Source: Rotaria socialis | Lineage: Eukaryota; Rotifera; Eurotatoria; Philodinida; Philodinidae | Reading direction: 5' to 3' | NCBI GenBank assembly: GCA_905331475.1 | Contig: CAJNYU010002703.1 | Location: 186,001 to 250,000 of the forward strand | DNA: 64,000 nucleotides | In this document: positions 1-13,200 of the stretch, one piece after another | Numbering within the stretch: the stretch's first letter is position 1 | How the letters are laid out: the number at the start of each line of letters is the position of its first letter | Made by a program: the position numbers and the translations under genes | The notes under the pieces: generated by a model | Databases searched by the model: none | What the model was told of the DNA's origin: nothing | Seen by the model: only the letters and a program-made list of their open reading frames with translations

Positions 1-34
1 GATTCGAATCCGATGTTTCCACATTTATTTATGA

Positions 35-220
35 TCATTTTCGGTAATAGTATTACCTAATTCTCTTGGATATATTAATGTTGATATACTAGTAAACTTT
101 GCTGGTTTAAAAACCGATTTATTTGACTGCAATGAATCTTCAATAAACAGTTGTAAGTTTGACCTAAGAACATTTCATATTGAAAAAGTGCAAAGCCAAC
201 AAAAACAAGTGAGTGGTTAG
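35..220 (+). other. Possible last exon of a gene entering from the left (weak)
   Basis: An open plus-strand frame runs from just after a TGA at 32-34 to a TAG at 218-220, about 61 codons, without an ATG of its own. It reads as moderately hydrophobic sequence followed by a Cys-containing, Lys/Gln-rich end. I recognise no family in it. It could be the terminal exon of a gene that starts outside the window, or a chance open frame. From 221 to 505 I see only AT-rich sequence, the likely 3' flank of the thioesterase gene. Confidence 0.15.
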
Positions 221-505
221 TAGAGAGATTTTTTTCTCACATACGAAAAATGAAATTTCTGCAGTCTTCCCAAATTTTTAATTGATGGAAATTGTCATTC
301 CCACGTACCAGTAGAAAGCCGGTAAATATATAAGCGTTATATCATATTTAAATGTTTGCGTAGGTGATAAATAGAATTTTTATGTTAAAAAAAACAAGAA
401 CTAATGTAACTTTATTCGCTAGAAAAACTATTGGACAACTTCAGGCAAATATTAGATCAACATTATAAAAGAAATGTAATTCATCATGTGAAATGCTAAG
501 CAGTA

Positions 506-1115
506 TCATGCAACATATTTCGTATGTTTTCCTGTTGCTAATAATTCATTATTTTTCTTATTTCGAAATTCCACCGATAGAAAAGCCAATGTTCGTCCTA
601 ATTTGACTGTGTCAGCATCGATTACTAAAGTTTCACCTTTTTTCGCCGCTTTGAGAAAACTATAGATCAACAGTTTTTTTTATTATTTACGATGAAAAAA
701 TATCCTTTCTACTTACGAAACACTTAGTTCAACAGATGCTGATTTTGATGGTTTGTTTTCATTAGTCTCAAGTGCCAATGTTGATACACTATCTGTTAAT
801 GCTGTAAGCATACCACCATGCAAAGTATCTTTTTAAATAAGTAAATAGTTAACCAACTGAAAATGAATATTTCATTCTATTACCATTTCGATTTAAATGT
901 TGTTCATCAATATCAAGTTCACATTGAATATGCCCTGGTTTTCGAGATGCTACTACTCGAATCTTATATGAGACAAAAAAGAACAACAAGGAAAATACTT
1001 TCTCAAGGATTCACTCTTATCTTACTCCTTGAAAAATTCTATTAAATTTTTCAGTTTTCTGACCCAATGTTATTAAATCTTGTAAAGTTCGAAGAAGATT
1101 TCTAGTTGTACTCAT
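506..1115 (-). CDS. ACOT13: Acyl-CoA thioesterase 13-like hotdog protein (THEM2)
   Basis: Four exons (1026-1115, 884-962, 717-828, 506-659) join in frame into 144 residues, close to the about 140 of animal ACOT13. The family hydrolyses medium- and long-chain acyl-CoAs as a hotdog-fold tetramer, usually at mitochondria. The hallmark LHGGMLTALTDSVSTLA sits at the start of exon 3: this is the HGG turn and central helix carrying the active-site residues. The last exon reads GRTLAFLSVEFRNK and ends in GKHTKYVA, matching the family C-terminus. The start codon is the first ATG after an AG that directly precedes it (1116-1117). The gene lies only 132 bp downstream of the PDSS1-like stop codon on the same strand. 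Introns are 55-63 nt. The family assignment is firm; the substrate is inferred. Confidence 0.9.
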
Positions 1116-1247
1116 CTAGAAGATGCATCGAAAACAAACTAATTCTTTCTTGCTTAAATTCGAAAAAACAATATAATTCGAGGAGACCACAGTAAAAAGT
1201 ACAGCAGAACACGCTAGTCAGTTCAACAATAGAAACAAGAAATCAAC

Positions 1248-3413
1248 CTAATGTCGACGTTCTAGGGTAGATTGAGTTAGATAAATCAAATAATTGAGAA
1301 ATCGATTCGATCCATTTGACGACTGTGGAAATTCACTAAGGATTCGGCAAGCTTCATTAGCATATTGTTGGGCAAGATGATACGTTCGAGCTTTTCCATC
1401 GCTCTAAAAAATAAAAATATATAATTAGTTATATAATAGAGGCTCAAGTTTTATCAAGATAATTTACTTGATCAATTAATTCCACAGCGCGTTCGATATC
1501 ACCTGACTCGGAGAAACGTCTCAATATGAGAGTTTGTAATTCTGGAAACTAAACAGATGACAAACAAATGAAGCATGAATCACTTTTTAATAATATCACT
1601 TGTTGACTAGCAAATAGTACTGGTGCCGTGGATAAGCCTAATTTTAAATCAGCAGTTGCTGGTTTTCCAAGATCATCATCGGTTGAGGTTACATCAAGTA
1701 GATCATCGATTAATTGAAAGGCCATACCAAAATTTTTTCCAAACTCATAAGCATAATCAGCTAATTGATTTAAATTAATATCACGAAGATTTCCCAATAG
1801 TGCGGCCTACTCGAGAAACAAACAAATGAAATAGTTAAATTTTACTTTTACAAACTTACAGCTTTGCATGTATTTGCAAATAGACTTGCAGTTTTACAAA
1901 ATGTTTTATTGAGATAATCTTGAAATTGCTCAGCATCGCTTTCTTTTGTTGATAATTGCATGAATTCACCTGGAGATACATATATTAGTTGAAATTGAAT
2001 TAACAAATATAGCGAAAATACCTCGAACAAGATCTTGAATAACACGAGCAAGAAGTGAAACTACATCACTATTACCAATACGAGCAAGTAGCACCGAAGA
2101 TATACCCAGAATATAATCACCGGCTAGTACGGCCTATAGACCGGGGAGAAGGAATTAACAGAGTTCTTTAAATATCGAGCAAAAATTACTTTTTTTGGTC
2201 CCCATTGAACAGCTGCAGCCGGTTTCCCCCTTCGTCGATCACTGGAATCAACGACATCATCATGTATTAAACTAGCTGTATGAATCATTTCTCCAAGTGT
2301 GGCTATACATCGTTGATTTTCATGCAAGAAACTAAATACAATAAAACAATATATATATATTATCGCTTACATGACAGGTTTTTATAGCTTGTAGATTACG
2401 TTTTTGTACGCACGTTGCATCAGAAATTGTCTGCAATGCATTTACATAAAAAAAAATACTACCAACTAGACAATAGTTTAACGCACAACAATCTTTTTTT
2501 AAGCATTCCTTCATTGATAAATTGGAAAATTATTTACTTGTCTTGTTGTTGATTGAAACTTCTTGCCATTGTACAGATAATCATCGGTCGAATAAGTTTA
2601 CCTTTGGCATCAAAATGATATTTAGCTAATTCGTTTAATTCTTGTTCATAACATCCCAAATGCTAAAAAGGAAAAAGGTAAACCATTACTACGCGCACAC
2701 ACGCACGCACAAATTGTGATCAGAAATAATATCAGCAAGAGTAGGCGTTGATATAACATAATAAAATTTTATCGGAATGAATACTTGGAACTAGTTGAAG
2801 TTGTCATAAATAGAAATTTTCACTCGACGCTTTAAGATTTGATATTATTGATTAATCGTATTTGTTTATCAGTTGAAATATTTGTATTGTTCAATTTATT
2901 TCAAATAAATATTCAAACTATATTTTGTAAAATCTTTCACATTTTAAACAATACTTTATGTATGAATTTCTGTTCAATATGTTATGCAATATGTATTTTC
3001 ATTGTTTTTTCGTAGAAGTTTTAAATGACAAATAGAACTCGATGAAAACGTTCTCTAATCAATCGCACGTTGTTTACGTGTTGTTGATTGATATGATAGA
3101 AAGCAATGAGTATGTTTCATTTTAGCAAGACTTAGTATTGATTCGTAGACTTTCATCATGAACTAAAGATGGCGAAATCATTTATTCGACAAATGAAAAT
3201 CTACAATAGAAGCACATCGTAAAATATCGTTAGACTTACTTGCAAAATATCACGGTGAATTAATTGCAGATCTTCTTTGATTATATTTATTGTCGGTTGT
3301 AATTCTTCAGTGGCTGTTTTATGACTTGCTGCACCAACAGATAAATAACGATAAGACCGAGATATCACTGAGCATGTTAGAAACTGTTTTGAAAGCCTAC
3401 GAATTGTGAACAT
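1248..3413 (-). CDS. PDSS1: Polyprenyl (solanesyl/decaprenyl) diphosphate synthase subunit 1
   Basis: Eight exons (3240-3413, 2538-2662, 2190-2331, 2022-2133, 1860-1969, 1600-1806, 1468-1548, 1248-1403) give 368 residues in one frame. The trans-isoprenyl synthase motifs are all present: GKLIRP near residue 80, first Asp-rich region [23 protein letters not shown] with the K-T segment after it, and second Asp-rich region [20 protein letters not shown] followed by [15 protein letters not shown]. In animals this subunit works with PDSS2 in mitochondria to make the polyprenyl tail of ubiquinone. The first about 35 residues are basic and Ser-rich without acidic residues, consistent with a mitochondrial targeting peptide. 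The start is the ATG 13 nt after a TTTTAG acceptor. The first intron (2663-3239, 577 nt) is the only long one and holds nothing I recognise. Chain length cannot be read from the sequence. Confidence 0.93.
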
Positions 3414-4014
3414 TAATGCTAGATATCTAAAACATTAGGTCGTATGTGGTTTATGTCCACAATGTGCATTTCATATTTTCGGTTTGGATAAATCGTTTTC
3501 GACGAATGTATCTATCAAGCATTCGTTCTTCGCCAAGCATCGAGCGGTGAGATGATAATAAAAAGAAACCAATAAGATTTTAATAGGAAACCACACTCAA
3601 GGGTTTTTCGAAAGAGGACGCTCTTCTTCAATGTAGAAAAAAAAATAACGAAGTGATCTTCGATTTTCCGCAATCTAACAAGAAAACATGTTATAAGATA
3701 AAATTCTGTCACAATGAAGAGATTTTAAACGAAAACAAATCGATAGTAAAATCCTGATCAAATTTTCCAATAATTTTTTTTTCTATATTCACGTTTTTAG
3801 TAGCTTTACGCATGATTGATTGAGATTGACGTCTTCTCTTTTTCTTCCTTTTCTGCGCTCTTTTATCTGTACTCAAGCCTGACTTTGATACATTAAGAAA
3901 AAATCAATCATTCTTTTTTTCGATTACCTCCATCGAAGGACACACAAGTAAGTAATTAAACGATCGTTCGACAACAACAAACAATCGTAACTTCGTATTA
4001 TTTCAATCTGTAAC
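3414..4014. other. Shared upstream region between divergent PDSS1 and myosin VII
   Basis: About 600 bp separate the start codons of two divergently transcribed genes, so both promoters must lie here or in upstream 5' exons. I see AT-rich sequence with T-runs around 3770-3790 and 3830-3850 but no clear TATA box or open frame of interest. Confidence 0.4.
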
Positions 4015-7000
4015 ATGGCAGCTGTAAGTTCTAAAGTCAGATTTATCGCCACGCTTTCTACCAATTGCTTTTAGACTTCATACATTTGGTTACCGCCCGA
4101 TAAGCAGGGTGAATTCGATGTCGAAATCGGAGCACGAGTGCTTGATCTTAGTCAAACTCAACTTAAAGTTGTTGATGATAATGGAAAGGTCTGAAAACCA
4201 AGATTTACTTCATCCCATTCATTATTTATTGTTTTAGGAACGAACCATTGTTAATGATCCAGCCAATTTTAAGAAAATGCATGCAACATCATTTAATGAG
4301 ATCCAAGATATGATTCATTTGGGTGATTTAACTGAAGGGGCAATATGTCGTAATATACTTTTACGTTACAATAAAGACAAAATCTATGTAAGTTAATTTC
4401 GGAAGCGTTTCAATTAGCTTATCGATTTTGTTTTCTTTTCAAGACTTATATCGGATCAATTTTAATAGCCGTAAATCCATATGCACAACTTGATTTATAT
4501 AATCAAGAGTATTTACGTAAATATCGTAATAGAAAATTTGGCGAATTAGAACCACATACATTTGCTATTGGTGATAATGCTTATCAAAATATGTTACGTG
4601 AACGTAGTGGTCCCGATGCGAAATATAACCAATGTGTTATTATCAGGTAAAACTAGTTTTTAGATAAATTTCAATATACACATGCATTTAAATATATTTA
4701 GTGGCGAATCAGGTGCTGGTAAAACTGAATCTACCAAACATATTTTACAATGCTTAGCTGCTATAAGTGGAGCGAAGAAAAATTCCAGCATTGAACAACA
4801 AATACTCGAAGCTAATCCAATTATGGAAGGTAAGAATAAACAAGAGTGCTATTCTAAACCGAAAGTATTTTCCTATTTATATAGCTTTTGGTAATGCCAA
4901 AACAGTTCGAAACGATAATAGTAGTCGATTTGGAAAATATATAACAGTAAATTTTGATAGTAACGGTGCTATTGCTAATGCATTTGTTGATCAATATTTA
5001 CTTGAAAAAATTCGCCTTGTTTCACAAGTAAGATTTATTTTAATTCAGAATTCCGTATAGCTATTCAAATTTAATAGGCAAAAGAAGAACGAAACTATCA
5101 TATATTTTATTGTGTGTTAGCCGGTTTAGGTAATGAAGAACGAAATAAATTACGATTAACAAAAGCAGCGGATTATATGTATTTGAATAAAGTATAGATG
5201 ATATTTTTTATGGTTTTTATTTATGCGATATGAAAAAATTTAGAGTACACCAAAATGTGATACACGTAATGATGCTGAAGAATGGAAAGCAATTCGACAT
5301 GCATGCAAAGTTTTAATGTTTACCGATGACGAACTCTTTGAAATTTTACGCGTATTAGCTATTGTTTTGCATCTTGGAAATATTCAATATACTGGTAAAT
5401 ATTCACTGAATACAGTCAGCATTCTATTAGAGACGTCCATACAGTCGGTGTTCGTTCGCAAGTCTACAAAAATAAATAAATAAATAGAGTTTCTGAAGTG
5501 CAAAAAAAGAAATTCTTAGATCTACTCGATCTGATCTCTTTAATTTTATAGCACAATCATCAAAAGGCATAGATAGTGTAACAATAAAAGATTCAAAATT
5601 AGCCGAGTTTATTGCATCGCTTCTTGAAGTAAGAAGAAATGAAATATCGTCAAAATAAAGCCAACGGAAAACTTGTTTTTCTTTCGTTAGGTTGATGCTA
5701 AACAATTGAATAATGCATTAGTGACACGAACTCTTGAAGTTCAGGATAGTAAAGTAGCAAGAACGTTGAGTGCATCATCTGCCGCCGATGTCAGGTAAGA
5801 TTTCTAGAAAGAATTATTTTAGTTTCCGTACAAATTTGATTTCAAGAGATGCATTCGTCAAAGGAATATATGGACAAATGTTTGAATGGTTAATTGGGCG
5901 AATCAATATGACGATGCATAATAAAAATAATGCGAATCGTCAACTCCAATCAGATGAGCAATTACGATCTATTGGTGTTCTTGATATATTTGGTTTTGAA
6001 AAATTTGAGCAAAATAGGTTCGTTGATAACTTGCTTTTGGTTCCTAAACGAACATTTATTTATTTAGTTTCGAACAATTATGTATTAACTATACAAATGA
6101 AGAATTACAACAATTTTTCGTGCATCATGTATTTAAACTTGAACAAGTAAAATATGAATGTTGTTTCTTTGTTTTTGCTAAATCCGATGAATCTTTTTTT
6201 TTCAAGGCAGAGTATGAAAAGGAAGGGGTTAATTGGAAAAAAATTGACTTTCGTGATAATCAAGATATAATTGACTTGTTAGCACGCAACCGTATGAGTA
6301 TTATAGCAATGATTGATGAAGAAATGATTGTACCTCAAGGCACCGATACAACATTATGTGCTAAACTTCAACAACAACATGGGAAAAATAAACATTTTAT
6401 TAGTCAATCAGCGCGTCAAACACAAAAGTCATTGGTATTCGGTGTTCAACATTTCGCTGGGCCAGTTTCATATGATTGTCGTAGTAAGTTATAAATTAAT
6501 TCGATTCTTCATTTTTCTTAAAAGAATTAATATTTTATAGATTTTCTTGAAAAAAATCGTGATACCTTCAGTAACGATTTGAAACAAGTTTTGTCCAGAA
6601 GTACGAATCGTTTGATTAAAACAATATTTCCATTGGAAGCATTACATCTTGTAAGTTATAATATTACTGTACTAATTTCGATAAACTAGTATGTGCCTGA
6701 TATAGCAGTTGAATGCCATAGATTCGACCTAAAGATTTTCAGGAACTTGTTAGACTCTCTATCATGAATCGTCGTAAAATACGTTATTTTTCGCGAATAT
6801 CCACTGTGCAGAGCAAGTAGTTGACTAAGACTCGATACTGTTATTCTTTATTAGTACAATCTCTCTTGATATAAATTGACATTGAATCAAACAGTTGGAA
6901 CATTGACAAAATTTCTCAACAAATATTCATTAGTTCTAAACGAATCAGGTGCATATCACCTGATAATGCCATCGTATATTTCATTTTTTACTTTGCGACT

Positions 7001-7174
7001 TGTTCCAAGTCAGTAGTTATAATCTAAAAAAAATTGAAAAATTTCTAAAAGAATTTCCGCGAAGTCATGAGCATAATAGTATATACCAGATTTTCACGAA
7101 ATGTTGAGTCTTAAGCAATCCTACTTAGCAGTGGTGTTGCCAGGGGGGGGGGGGGGGGGGGGGAGTTGGGCAAT

Positions 7175-7245
<71 letters not shown>

Positions 7246-10200
7246 ATTGAGCAATTGCCCAATACCGAAAAATTTTGGTACTCATATATGTTCGAAGATA
7301 CATCGTGCTACTGTAAAACAATGTCTCTTATTGTGATCTAGTTAATAACGATGAGTTTTCCTTCAGTATGCATCGGTTGGTTTCGCAATGGCAATGCGTA
7401 TCGGAAAAAATTGTAGCGCAATTGCTTTTCAATTGCCCATTGTTGCCCACTACGTAAAATAATTTAGCTGGGTAACGGCCAATGACTCGAAAATTTCTGG
7501 CTACGCCACTGATATTTAGTCTATTTCCGGTCTGAGCGGAAACTTATGTAATCCATATCAATATTTTATCTCGAATGTCTTCATAGTGAGGGAAATATTT
7601 TGGAATTTTGAAATCTACTAACATAGTTCACTAATTCGTGCGATGAATATTTTTAGGATGATAAAAAACGTAAACCATCATTAGCTACACAATTTCGTAA
7701 ATCACTTGAAGTTCTTCTCAATACTCTTCGTCAGTGTGAACCGTCCTTCATTCGTTGTATTAAACCAAACGAATTTAAAGCTGTTCATGTATGTGATTGT
7801 TTTTTGTTCATATTGTAAAAACAAACAACGATCATTTTCATAGAATTTCGATCGAGAACGCGTTGTACAACAACTTCGTTATTCCGGCATGATGGAAACA
7901 ATAAAGATTCGTCGTATTGGTTATCCTATACGACATGACTTCAATGAGTTTGTTCATCGTTACGCTGCTATTGCACCAGCTCTTGAACGTATGCATAAAC
8001 AAGCTGAAGCTCGTGGTGACCGTGGTGATCAACGAACAATAGCAATAAAAATCTGCGAAATAGCATTACCTGGACAAGATTATCAAATAGGAAAAAATAA
8101 AGTCTTTCTTAAAGATGAACATGATGCTATGTTAGAACAAGCAAGACAAAAGGTTCTTGCTGATCGTATATTAGCATTACAAAAAGCCGTACGTCGTTAT
8201 TATGCTCAACGGCAATTTCAGCGAGCGAAAAAATTAGCTTTATGGTTACAACAATCATGGTTATGTTACGCTGAAAGACGTGCTTATTGCGAGGTAGATA
8301 TTTTAAATGGACTATATTTATATGCTTAAGATAGGATGTTTTCTTTTTCGTAATAGATGCGCAATGGTTTTCGACGTTTACAAGCAGTATATGATATGCA
8401 ACATATTGGTGAAAAACAAAAACTTTACTATGAAACTTTACCACGTATTCAGGTTTGATAACTTAATTGGGCCAACTCAAACAAAAAAATCTATTTTGAT
8501 AATTATTTTCAGACCCTAGGCAAAGCATATTTGGCACGAAAAAATGCGAAAATGCGTCCGAAAGCTTTTGGAATTCTTCAAGAAAAGATTTTACAATATT
8601 TAGGATGGCGTGATTTTCGCCGTGAGCAAGTTAAGGTTAGTCATGAAAAACAAAAGAAAGTCTACTCGTTGACTAAGATTCTCTTTGATCTAGGCATTGA
8701 AATTAGAAGAATATGAAAAATTTCGCAGTGAAGAAGAACAATTATTAACACCAGAATTAGGACCAGAAAAAGCTCATGAAGCAGCTCAAGCAGCGTATGA
8801 TGCACGTTTAGTTAATTTAGAAGAAGATATACGCGAACAATTGCGTGCAGATATTATACGAGCTCGTGAAAAACAATCAGGCATTAAAAGACGCTATCGC
8901 GATGATAATGCAAACGGTGAAGATGGTCTACCAGGGGTTTGTCAATAGAATGAATTTATTCCATAAATGAATATTTCTTACTACTTAGTCTCAACGTCAA
9001 TTAAAACAAGAATCAGATCCATTTAAAACTGATGTCTCACGAAATTCATTTGAGAAATTCGCTGCGAAATATTTTCAGCATGGCTACGATAGTAAACATA
9101 CATCAACTGAAATCATTCGACCGTTACTTGATCTTAAATCTGGTGTCGATCAAAAGGTAATCCTCGTTTTCTTTTAGACAAGATTAGCCAATTGACTGAT
9201 TGATTCATATGCAATAGGCAGCAATAGCAACATTCCAAATGATAATGAGATTTATGGGCGATATGGAAGATATTACTCCACCACCTACAAAAGGTACAAA
9301 AAATGATAAAGAAACTCAACGTTTAGAATCTCAATATGATATTATTGTGTCTGAACTTTATCCAATCATTGCGCAACAACATCAAATGAAACTTGAAGAA
9401 GAAGAAGATCCGTATGAGAAGGTAAATTTTACATCTTTTGTTTCATTCTATCTCTTGTAGATGTTTGTTTTAGAAAAAAACGAAAAATATTCGTACAAAA
9501 GCTCTGGATCGTATTCGAGCATTCAGCAAAAAATCAGTTTATCTTGAAGATCGGTTAAAAAATGAAAATCCATTTATTGAAGATCGTTATTTAACATCAT
9601 TAGAGAAAATTCAAATGATTACAATACTAGGTATTATTCGTCGTCGATTAAGGTACTATTGATTGAATGGTTTGTTTTTTTAATCAATCGACTTATGCAT
9701 TTTGTATTAGAGATGAAATATTATGTCAGATTTGTAAACAACTAAATGATCATCCAGCCATGCGTGAGAAGAAAAGTCGAAATCCGGAAAAATCTGAACA
9801 ACGTGAAAAATCCTATATGCGTGGATGGTTTCTTCTTTGTTTATGTTTGTATTCATTTCCACCTGGTTCAAATGTTCGTTTCATTTCTATGCGAAAAACT
9901 TCTTTGCTCTATTTCTCTGTCTATTTAGTTAGTTCGATTTCTTCGAAATTTTGCTCAAAACGGTCCACCAAGTCTTGCTAATTTCGCTGAATTTGTATTA
10001 AAACGAACATATGTGAATGGAAACCGAAATGAGCCATTGAGCATGGAAGAAATAAATGCTATTCAAAAATCATCACCATTGCAAATCAATGTTAAACTTA
10101 TTCATAGTCTAGATACGCTGCCCATTTGTTGCGATGCAGCGACAATAGCCGAAGAAGCCTGTATAGAATTGGCAAAAAAATTAAATATTACGGAAACATT

Positions 10201-13200
10201 TGGTTGGTCTCTATTTGCAGAATCAAAATCCGAAGTAAGATTTGCTGGTTCGTTTCAGAGAAAAATTATTTCTTTTGTTTTTCATTTACACAGGGTTATT
10301 CTATTGGTTTCAATAAAGATCATCTATTCGATATATTATCTCGTCTCGAAATGGGACAAGTACAAAAAGGAGAAGATCCTCGTAAGGTTGATATTACTTT
10401 TATTTTTTGTAAACAATTATTTGCTCCATGGGAAAATCTTGATGATGATCCTATTTCGATTGATCTTATCTATGAACAGATTCTTAATGGTATGTAGAAT
10501 AAGATTATATTTCAAATGATTTTCTTTTTGCCTTTGGGGGGGGGGGGGGGGGGGGNNNNNNNNNNTTTTGCATTGACCCCCCCCCCCCCCAGGTATTCGA
10601 ACTGATGTCTACCAATACACTTCAGGAATGGATCCAGAGGAATTTGTATTACTTGCAGTTCAACATTATTACATAATTCATGGCAAAGATGTTGAACCCG
10701 ACAAAATGAAACAAGTGATACAAGATATTCTACCATCATCTTATATTATACCGCAAAGTGGCGATGGTAAAATAGTAACTAAAAAAGGTAAAGCTGCAAT
10801 CAACGAAAAACAACTCGATAGTATGGTAGAACTTGCTGTTACAAAGGATGCTGACGTAAGTCGCGGAAAAGAAATGATTTTTTCTAAAAACAAAAAAAAC
10901 TTTTCTACAGTTTAAACGCGTTATTAAACGACTCAAACAAAAATTTAAAGGACGCGATCAAGTAAAACGAGAAATTAAAAAAGATGTTATTTTATATGCT
11001 CAAAATAAATGGCCCATTACATTTTCACGTGTGTTCGAAATACAAATGCTTTCAGGTCCATTGGTTGATGAAATTCCATTTGGAAATATTTCTGTTGGAC
11101 GAGATAAAATTCGTTTTTATGCTTCTGATACATTTATATTATTATCTGAACTTAACTATTCAGAAGTCACAGAAATTATTGGTGATCAGTGAGTATTCAA
11201 ATAGATTATTGATGTAAATCTAACCTAAATTTTGTTTATCAGCGATCCAGTTTTGAATTATCATCATTATACTTTACAAACAGTCTACGGCGATTATACA
11301 TTTACATTGCCAAGTAAAATAATCGATTCTATCTCGAGAATTTCGCTCGAACTCTGATTTTCATAATTAATAATTGTATCTTTTTTCTTTTGAAAATTTA
11401 GTGGGTGCTGATCTTGGAATTTTACTTAATCTTATTCACAAAAATTTGAAAGAAAAATCAACACTAGCTATCGCACAGAAAGATTATAAGCCTACAAGTA
11501 AACATTTGAAAATCAAATGATAAATAGATATTAAAATAGACGTGCAATTTTTTCAATAGAACGTGGTGGTGGTAAATTAGAATTACTTCGTGGTGATATT
11601 ATTGTTCTTGATAGTGAAAGCAAAAATAATGTTGCAGCAGGCGTGATGACAGGTGTGAACGATCGAACAAACCGTGAAGGCGAATTTCCAGTCGATATTG
11701 TCTATATTATACCATGTACAAGTAAACCCGAATCAAAAGTTTTGGTAATGGAATATTTTTGTTGTCATGTTTTTTTTATTATAACTAATAATATTGACTA
11801 AAACTTTTAGCGCGGTCTTGTTTTACATGTTATGAAACGTGCAGTTGATTTGAATCAAGATATTGAACAACAAGATCACGTTAATTTGCATACATTGGAA
11901 GCTTATGCTCAGAAATACTTCCGCTCAAGAAAAACAACAGCTTGGTATTATGAAGCAACTGAAATCAAAGGACCATTATTGCATCGTTTTGATGGACAAG
12001 TTGAACTTTCAGCCAAAGCTGTATCAATGTTTCGTGCTATGATGGCATATGCCATGATGACACCAGTAGAAAGAAAAAAAATCACACAAAGCGATTTGGA
12101 TAGCATTTTTGATTATGCATTCGAGAAAAATGTAAGTCATTATTTTTTGTTAGCGCGTATAGTCTAAACAATTTCGCTGGAATGAATGTTTTTTACTACT
12201 ATGATTACTCATGGAGACCTAGATTTTGATAGCGACTATAAGAATACTCAATTGCCGGAGTGTTAGTCGAATTCAGATTAGGACGCGTCGACTTTAAAAT
12301 GAGACGCCATTGATATACAGCCTTCGTTCGTACATCAACAAAATTAATCTGTTACAGTCTGTGATATTCTCACGGCTAAGTCATTCGTAGTCTATGATAA
12401 ACCATCTCCATTATGTCTGGCATGTCTTATTTATTTGAATATTCCTCGTACTGCACAGAAAAATAATAAAGCTGGGTGCTTGATTTTTTGTTTTTTGATG
12501 AATTCTAGAAAGCATTGAAAGAAGAATTGTACTGTCAATTGGTAAAACAATTAACATTCTGTCCTGATTTGAAAATTGAAACACGCATATGGGAGTTACT
12601 TTGGCTTTTAACCGGTGTTCTTGTACCTGGAAAAATTCTTTTCCATCATGTTACACTGTTTCTTCGTTCAAGCTCAAATCCAGTCGCCTTAGAATGTTAT
12701 AATCGTATTCAAAAAATTCAAAGGTACATAGATTTTTATTTTAGTTTTAAAATGTTTTCGAATTCGTTTAGACAAGGCGAACGTGCTCGCGGTCCACATG
12801 TGATTGAATGTAGCGCAAATGTTAACCGTGTCAAAATTCGTCAATATGTTTATTTTCCAAATGGTCTTGAACAAGATTTTGTTGTTGAATCAACAACAAA
12901 AGCAAGTGAATTAGTTTCGAATATATGTCGAGAGCTTAAATTTGTTCCATCATCAGCAAATGGACTTTCATTATATTTAGAATCAAACAAACAACGTAAG
13001 TGAAATTTCTTTATTTTTTCCGGTGCATTTTTTGTTTTTGTTTTATTTATTGTAGCAGTTAGCATTCCAAGTAATACATACTTTTTCGATTTTCTAACGC
13101 AACTTCGTGGCCATGACAAGAGTAAGAATTAATTGATTAATAGTGAATCGACTAAATATTTTTTATCGTATAGAAAAGCTTGATTATAAAATTCATTTTC

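Noticed and set aside
1-20. GATTCGAATCC at the window start, resembling a tRNA T arm
   Set aside because: The stem does not pair properly with what follows, no acceptor stem or terminator fits, and the rest would lie outside the window.
7121-7321. Glycine-rich minus-strand frame
   Set aside because: It is only the translation of the C-run inside the MITE.
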